Positions 6,935-8,982 of a stretch of 8,982 nucleotides of DNA are shown piece by piece; the first letter of the stretch is position 1; every line of letters begins with the position of its first letter. Position numbers and translations under genes: made by a program. The stretch comes from Betaproteobacteria bacterium (GTDB lineage Bacteria > Pseudomonadota > Gammaproteobacteria > Tethybacterales > Tethybacteraceae). Location of the stretch: assembly GCA_026710225.1 (NCBI GenBank), contig JAPORI010000035.1, forward strand, positions 352-9,333, read 5' to 3'. The notes beneath the pieces were generated by a model. That model saw only the letters and a program-made list of their open reading frames with translations, was not told the DNA's origin and did no database searches.

Positions 6935-8156
6935 GCAGAATGTCTATGTCCGCCTGACTGCGCAACAAGGCGGTCCATTCGACATCGAGGCGCTGGATTT
7001 CAACATCCTGATACTGGGCATGCGCCTGCCGGCGCAAATCCTCACCGCCGATGACCGCGTAGTTGACTTCGGTAACCAGGGCCATCATCCAGTTGTCGCC
7101 AGCGGCCATCGGCTCGGTGAATTCACCCTGGCGCAGACGCTGGGTGTTGCGCAACCCAAACGGCATCAGTTCGCTGCCGTCATAGCACTGTTTGTCGCTT
7201 TCATAACCTTCCCGCTCGGAAAGATCGACCAGGGAAGTCTCGCCGCGCACCAGCTGATCGTGGATGTCTTCGACTTCCTCTTGCTCAAGCCCGGCCGGCA
7301 GTTGCAGTTGCAGCAGGCAGAAATCCTTGACCAGTTCGGTGCCCGGCACCAGCGGTCTTATCGTATTGACCTTGAACAAATGGACGCCATTGTCCAGCAC
7401 CAGCGGCTTGCTGATCTCGTCGGCTTTGAGTTTCCTTACAGTCTTGGCGACCTTTTCGGGAAGCTGATCGAGCACCCGCCAGCCGAGCATCCCGCCGGAT
7501 GCGGCATTGTCGGCGATCGAGTGTTCCCTGGCCAAGACAGAGAAATCCTCGCCGTCCTTGGCGCGCTGGCGCAAATCGTCGGCAAGCGAATCGCTGCCGG
7601 AAGCAAGCTGGATTTGCATCAAGTCATACTGATTGATCATCTGATCGGCAAAGTTGTTGCGCAAGGCGGCATCGAGATTGTTGCCGTAGTTGGCAAGCTT
7701 GTGCCTGCTTTCGGCGATGCGGGCATTGTTGATCGTCTGCTCCTGGGCAATCGCGATGCGCAGATACTGGCTGCTTAATCCGTATTCCTTTTCAAACTGC
7801 TTGATGCTTTCCACCCCGAAGTTCCTGAGCATGATCGGCAAGTTCTGGTTTATCTCCTCTTCCGAGATGCGAATCTGGCGCAGCCGCCCTCTTTGCAACT
7901 TCAGGCGCCGGTCGATCTCCTGATTGAGCAACACCGGATAGAGAGCCTCGGCGCTATAGACCTCGCCGCCGCGCAACTGGTTCCTCTTGACCACCATGTC
8001 TATTTCCCGGCTCAGTTCCGAATACAGGATCGGCTCGTCGTTTACCACCGCAACTATCCAGTCGATCGGCTCGGCTGCCGACGCGCGCACCAGACTGGCT
8101 GCGCCAATCAACGCCGCCACAATAGTGATTGGTAGTCCAACAAAAAGCCTGTTCAT
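6921..8156 (-). CDS. surA: Periplasmic chaperone SurA
   Basis: 411 residues (E. coli 428). SurA escorts unfolded outer-membrane proteins across the periplasm to the BAM complex. Residues 1-28 are a Sec signal peptide: MNR, a hydrophobic stretch, then RASA-A before EP. The SurA N-terminal domain (about 29-170) has IVAVVNDEPILYSELSREID and LLNQEIDRRLKLQ. The first parvulin domain (about 177-265) keeps SGGMLGWR and DNGVHLFKV. The second (about 273-365) is only faintly recognisable. The C-terminal segment (about 375-411) returns to the N-domain fold, ending SQADIDIL. In both parvulin domains the opening catalytic His is absent (LMQIQLA, CLLQLQLP), suggesting a chaperone without isomerase activity (inference). 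The ATG at 8156 is the first after an in-frame stop. lptD, its neighbour in E. coli, is not next to it here. Confidence 0.94.
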   Translation of the reverse strand: MNRLFVGLPITIVAALIGAASLVRASAAEPIDWIVAVVNDEPILYSELSREIDMVVKRNQLRGGEVYSAEALYPVLLNQEIDRRLKLQRGRLRQIRISEEEINQNLPIMLRNFGVESIKQFEKEYGLSSQYLRIAIAQEQTINNARIAESRHKLANYGNNLDAALRNNFADQMINQYDLMQIQLASGSDSLADDLRQRAKDGEDFSVLAREHSIADNAASGGMLGWRVLDQLPEKVAKTVRKLKADEISKPLVLDNGVHLFKVNTIRPLVPGTELVKDFCLLQLQLPAGLEQEEVEDIHDQLVRGETSLVDLSEREGYESDKQCYDGSELMPFGLRNTQRLRQGEFTEPMAAGDNWMMALVTEVNYAVIGGEDLRRQAHAQYQDVEIQRLDVEWTALLRSQADIDILRESL

Positions 8157-8215
8157 CGAAATAGTTGATTAATGTTGCCGTCTTGCGGCGGGAAAATCCC
8201 CCTTCCTGCAACCTA

Positions 8216-8221
8216 ATTCTA
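8216..8221 (-). promoter_or_regulatory. Possible -10 box of the surA operon
   Basis: TAGAAT on the minus strand, 5 of 6 to consensus. There is no convincing -35 at 16-18 bases. Its position, about 60 bases before the surA ATG in the A+T-richer gap, is suitable. No sigma-E consensus (GAACTT) was seen, although surA-type genes are often envelope-stress controlled. Confidence 0.25.
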
Positions 8222-8252
8222 CCACCGGCGGCCAAGCATCAGCAGGCTTGCA

Positions 8253-8260
8253 TATAAAAT
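8253..8260 (+). promoter_or_regulatory. Possible -10 box of grxD
   Basis: TATAAAAT contains TATAAA (8253-8258) and TAAAAT (8255-8260), each 5 of 6 to consensus. No -35 is evident at 16-18 bases. It ends 12-14 bases before the grxD ATG at 8273, so the leader would be about 5-8 bases, too short for a Shine-Dalgarno, and none is visible. Confidence 0.35.
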
Positions 8261-8272
8261 CCGATCCGATTG

Positions 8273-8602
8273 ATGGATGCTTGTGCAACAATAAAGCGCC
8301 AGTTGGCGGAAAACCCGGTAGTCCTTTACATGAAGGGAAGCCCGCAGTTTCCGCAATGCGGATTTTCGGCCCTGGCGGTTGAGATACTGGCCAAATGCGG
8401 GATCGACCGCAACGGCTTTCTGGCGGTCAATGTCCTGCTCGAGCCGGAAATCCGCCAGGGAATCAAGGAACACGCCGACTGGCCGACCATTCCGCAACTG
8501 TATGTCAACGGCGAGTTCGTTGGCGGCTCCGACATCCTGCGCAGCATGTATGAAGCCGGCGAGTTGCAGCCGCTGCTCGCCAACGCCAAGCCGGCTAGCT
8601 AG
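8273..8602 (+). CDS. grxD: Monothiol glutaredoxin, Grx4 type
   Basis: 109 residues from ATG 8273 (E. coli 115). CGFS-type glutaredoxins bind a [2Fe-2S] cluster with glutathione as a dimer or with BolA partners, and deliver or sense iron-sulfur clusters in the cytoplasm. The N-terminal IKRQLAENPVVLYMKGSP is nearly that of E. coli Grx4. The active site is CGFS (C29-S32); Lys21 and WPTIPQLYVNGEFVGGSD supply the glutathione site. The usual GGCD is GGSD here, which other members also have. A TTG at 8270 immediately before the ATG could add one residue, but ATG is preferred. It is a single-gene unit: divergent from surA and convergent with argH, with which it shares four bases at the stop codons. 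Confidence 0.96.
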   Translation: MDACATIKRQLAENPVVLYMKGSPQFPQCGFSALAVEILAKCGIDRNGFLAVNVLLEPEIRQGIKEHADWPTIPQLYVNGEFVGGSDILRSMYEAGELQPLLANAKPAS

Positions 8603-8606
8603 CCGG
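8591..8606. repeat. Perfect 16-base palindrome at the convergent grxD/argH stops
   Basis: CCGGCTAGCTAGCCGG reads identically on both strands and contains both TAG stop codons. As RNA it can form a 6-base stem with an AGCT loop in either direction. No T run follows on either side, so it is not a standard Rho-independent terminator; it may still slow polymerase or protect 3' ends in both messages. The stem codes for the last residues of GrxD on one strand and of ArgH on the other. Confidence 0.6.
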
Positions 8607-8982
8607 AACTGCGCCGCAGCCGGGCTAGTTCGCCGGCAATCTCCCGGGACGCCTCGCCAAGCCGGGCACGCAACTGCTCGGGAGCCGGTGCGCCATAGTG
8701 GCACCGGGCACGCACCGCCGCAGCCGCCGGCAGGACGGCGGCAACCTCATCGGGAGTCAGTTGGCAGCGGCGCAGGGCATCTGCCGGCAAATCAGCCAGC
8801 CGACAGCCGGCATCCGCCGCCTCGCGCACTGCCGCCGCGACCAGACCATGGGCGCGGCGAAACGGGATGCCCTTGCCGACCAGCAGATCGGCAAGATCGG
8901 TGGCGGTTGCAAAACCTTCTTCGGCCATTGCCGCCATTGCCTTGCGATTAGCCTGCAAGGTTGCGATCATCCCGGCGGCGAC
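8599..8982 (-). CDS. argH: Argininosuccinate lyase, C-terminal part
   Basis: Partial gene: the frame is open to the right edge and the last 127 or so codons are present. Argininosuccinate lyase splits argininosuccinate into arginine and fumarate, the final step of arginine synthesis, as a cytoplasmic homotetramer. The C-terminal family blocks are clear: AGMIATLQANRKAM, then ATDLADLLVGKGIPFRRAH with the conserved PFR-AH, and a tail ending in HYGAPAPEQLRARL, where most relatives have GGTAP. The catalytic signature GSSxMPxKxN lies upstream, outside the window. The ATG at 8970 is internal, not the start. The stop overlaps that of grxD in a shared CTAG. The gene stands outside any arg cluster as far as can be seen. 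Confidence 0.93.
   Translation of the reverse strand, partial: VAAGMIATLQANRKAMAAMAEEGFATATDLADLLVGKGIPFRRAHGLVAAAVREAADAGCRLADLPADALRRCQLTPDEVAAVLPAAAAVRARCHYGAPAPEQLRARLGEASREIAGELARLRRSSG

Larger units (their letters stand above)
8157..8272. other. Divergent surA/grxD intergenic region
   Basis: This is the only sizeable non-coding gap, about 116 bases and more A+T-rich than its flanks, so it should hold the promoters for both directions. On the surA strand, TAGAAT at 8216-8221 is a possible -10 with a leader of about 53 bases. Between it and the ATG lie two small inverted repeats: GCCG-TCTTG-CGGC (8177-8189) and GGG-AAAAT-CCC (8190-8200). They are short and may be chance. On the grxD strand TATAAAAT lies at 8253-8260. 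Confidence 0.5.

Noticed and set aside
6669..7778. Plus-strand open frame of 369 codons opposite surA and the pdxA start
   Set aside because: It lies antisense to two clearly conserved genes, has no recognisable motif and reads as the shadow expected from G+C-rich codon use.
1..8982. Mobile element, tRNA or rRNA gene, CRISPR array, toxin-antitoxin or defence locus
   Set aside because: Coding sequence of conserved housekeeping genes covers about 98% of the window; no direct-repeat array, transposase motif or cloverleaf was seen on either strand.

Overview
The window is 9 kb of tightly packed housekeeping DNA, about 60% G+C, with eleven genes. It suggests a gammaproteobacterium: a methyltransferase of the YafS type lies next to gloB, rnhA and dnaQ (the same neighbourhood as in enterics), surA-pdxA-ksgA form one transcription unit, and Mpl, a YqiA-type esterase and a CGFS monothiol glutaredoxin are present. 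The genus cannot be named. Protein divergence from Escherichia coli is large, so an uncultivated or deep-branching lineage is likely; that is inference.

Layout. (1) 1-2201, minus strand: methyltransferase -> rnhA -> dnaQ -> mpl (mpl runs off the left edge). Each junction overlaps by 1-4 bases (ATGA, ATGA, TGATG), so translation is probably coupled. (2) 2201-4649, plus strand: gloB -> recJ, separated by 4 bases. The gloB and methyltransferase start regions abut or overlap. (3) 4678-8156, minus strand: surA -> pdxA -> ksgA -> yqiA-like, with overlaps of 14, 4 and 7 bases. (4) 8273-8602, plus strand: grxD, divergent from surA across the only real intergenic gap (about 116 bases). (5) 8599 to the right edge, minus strand: C-terminal part of argH, convergent with grxD; the two TAG stops share one CTAG.

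Functions. RnhA, DnaQ and RecJ serve replication fidelity and repair. Mpl recycles murein peptides. GloB and GrxD belong to glutathione metabolism. SurA folds outer-membrane proteins, PdxA makes the pyridoxal phosphate precursor, KsgA dimethylates 16S rRNA, and ArgH makes arginine.

I saw no RNA gene, mobile element, CRISPR array, phage or defence system, and no convincing undescribed system. The points worth a second look are smaller: a SurA whose two parvulin domains both look catalytically dead, an Asp-to-Gly change in a conserved PdxA motif, a RecJ with an altered region between its first DHH motifs, start-proximal -10 boxes suggesting very short or absent leaders, a perfect 16-base palindrome at the grxD/argH stops, and a strong excess of the hexamer GCCGGC.
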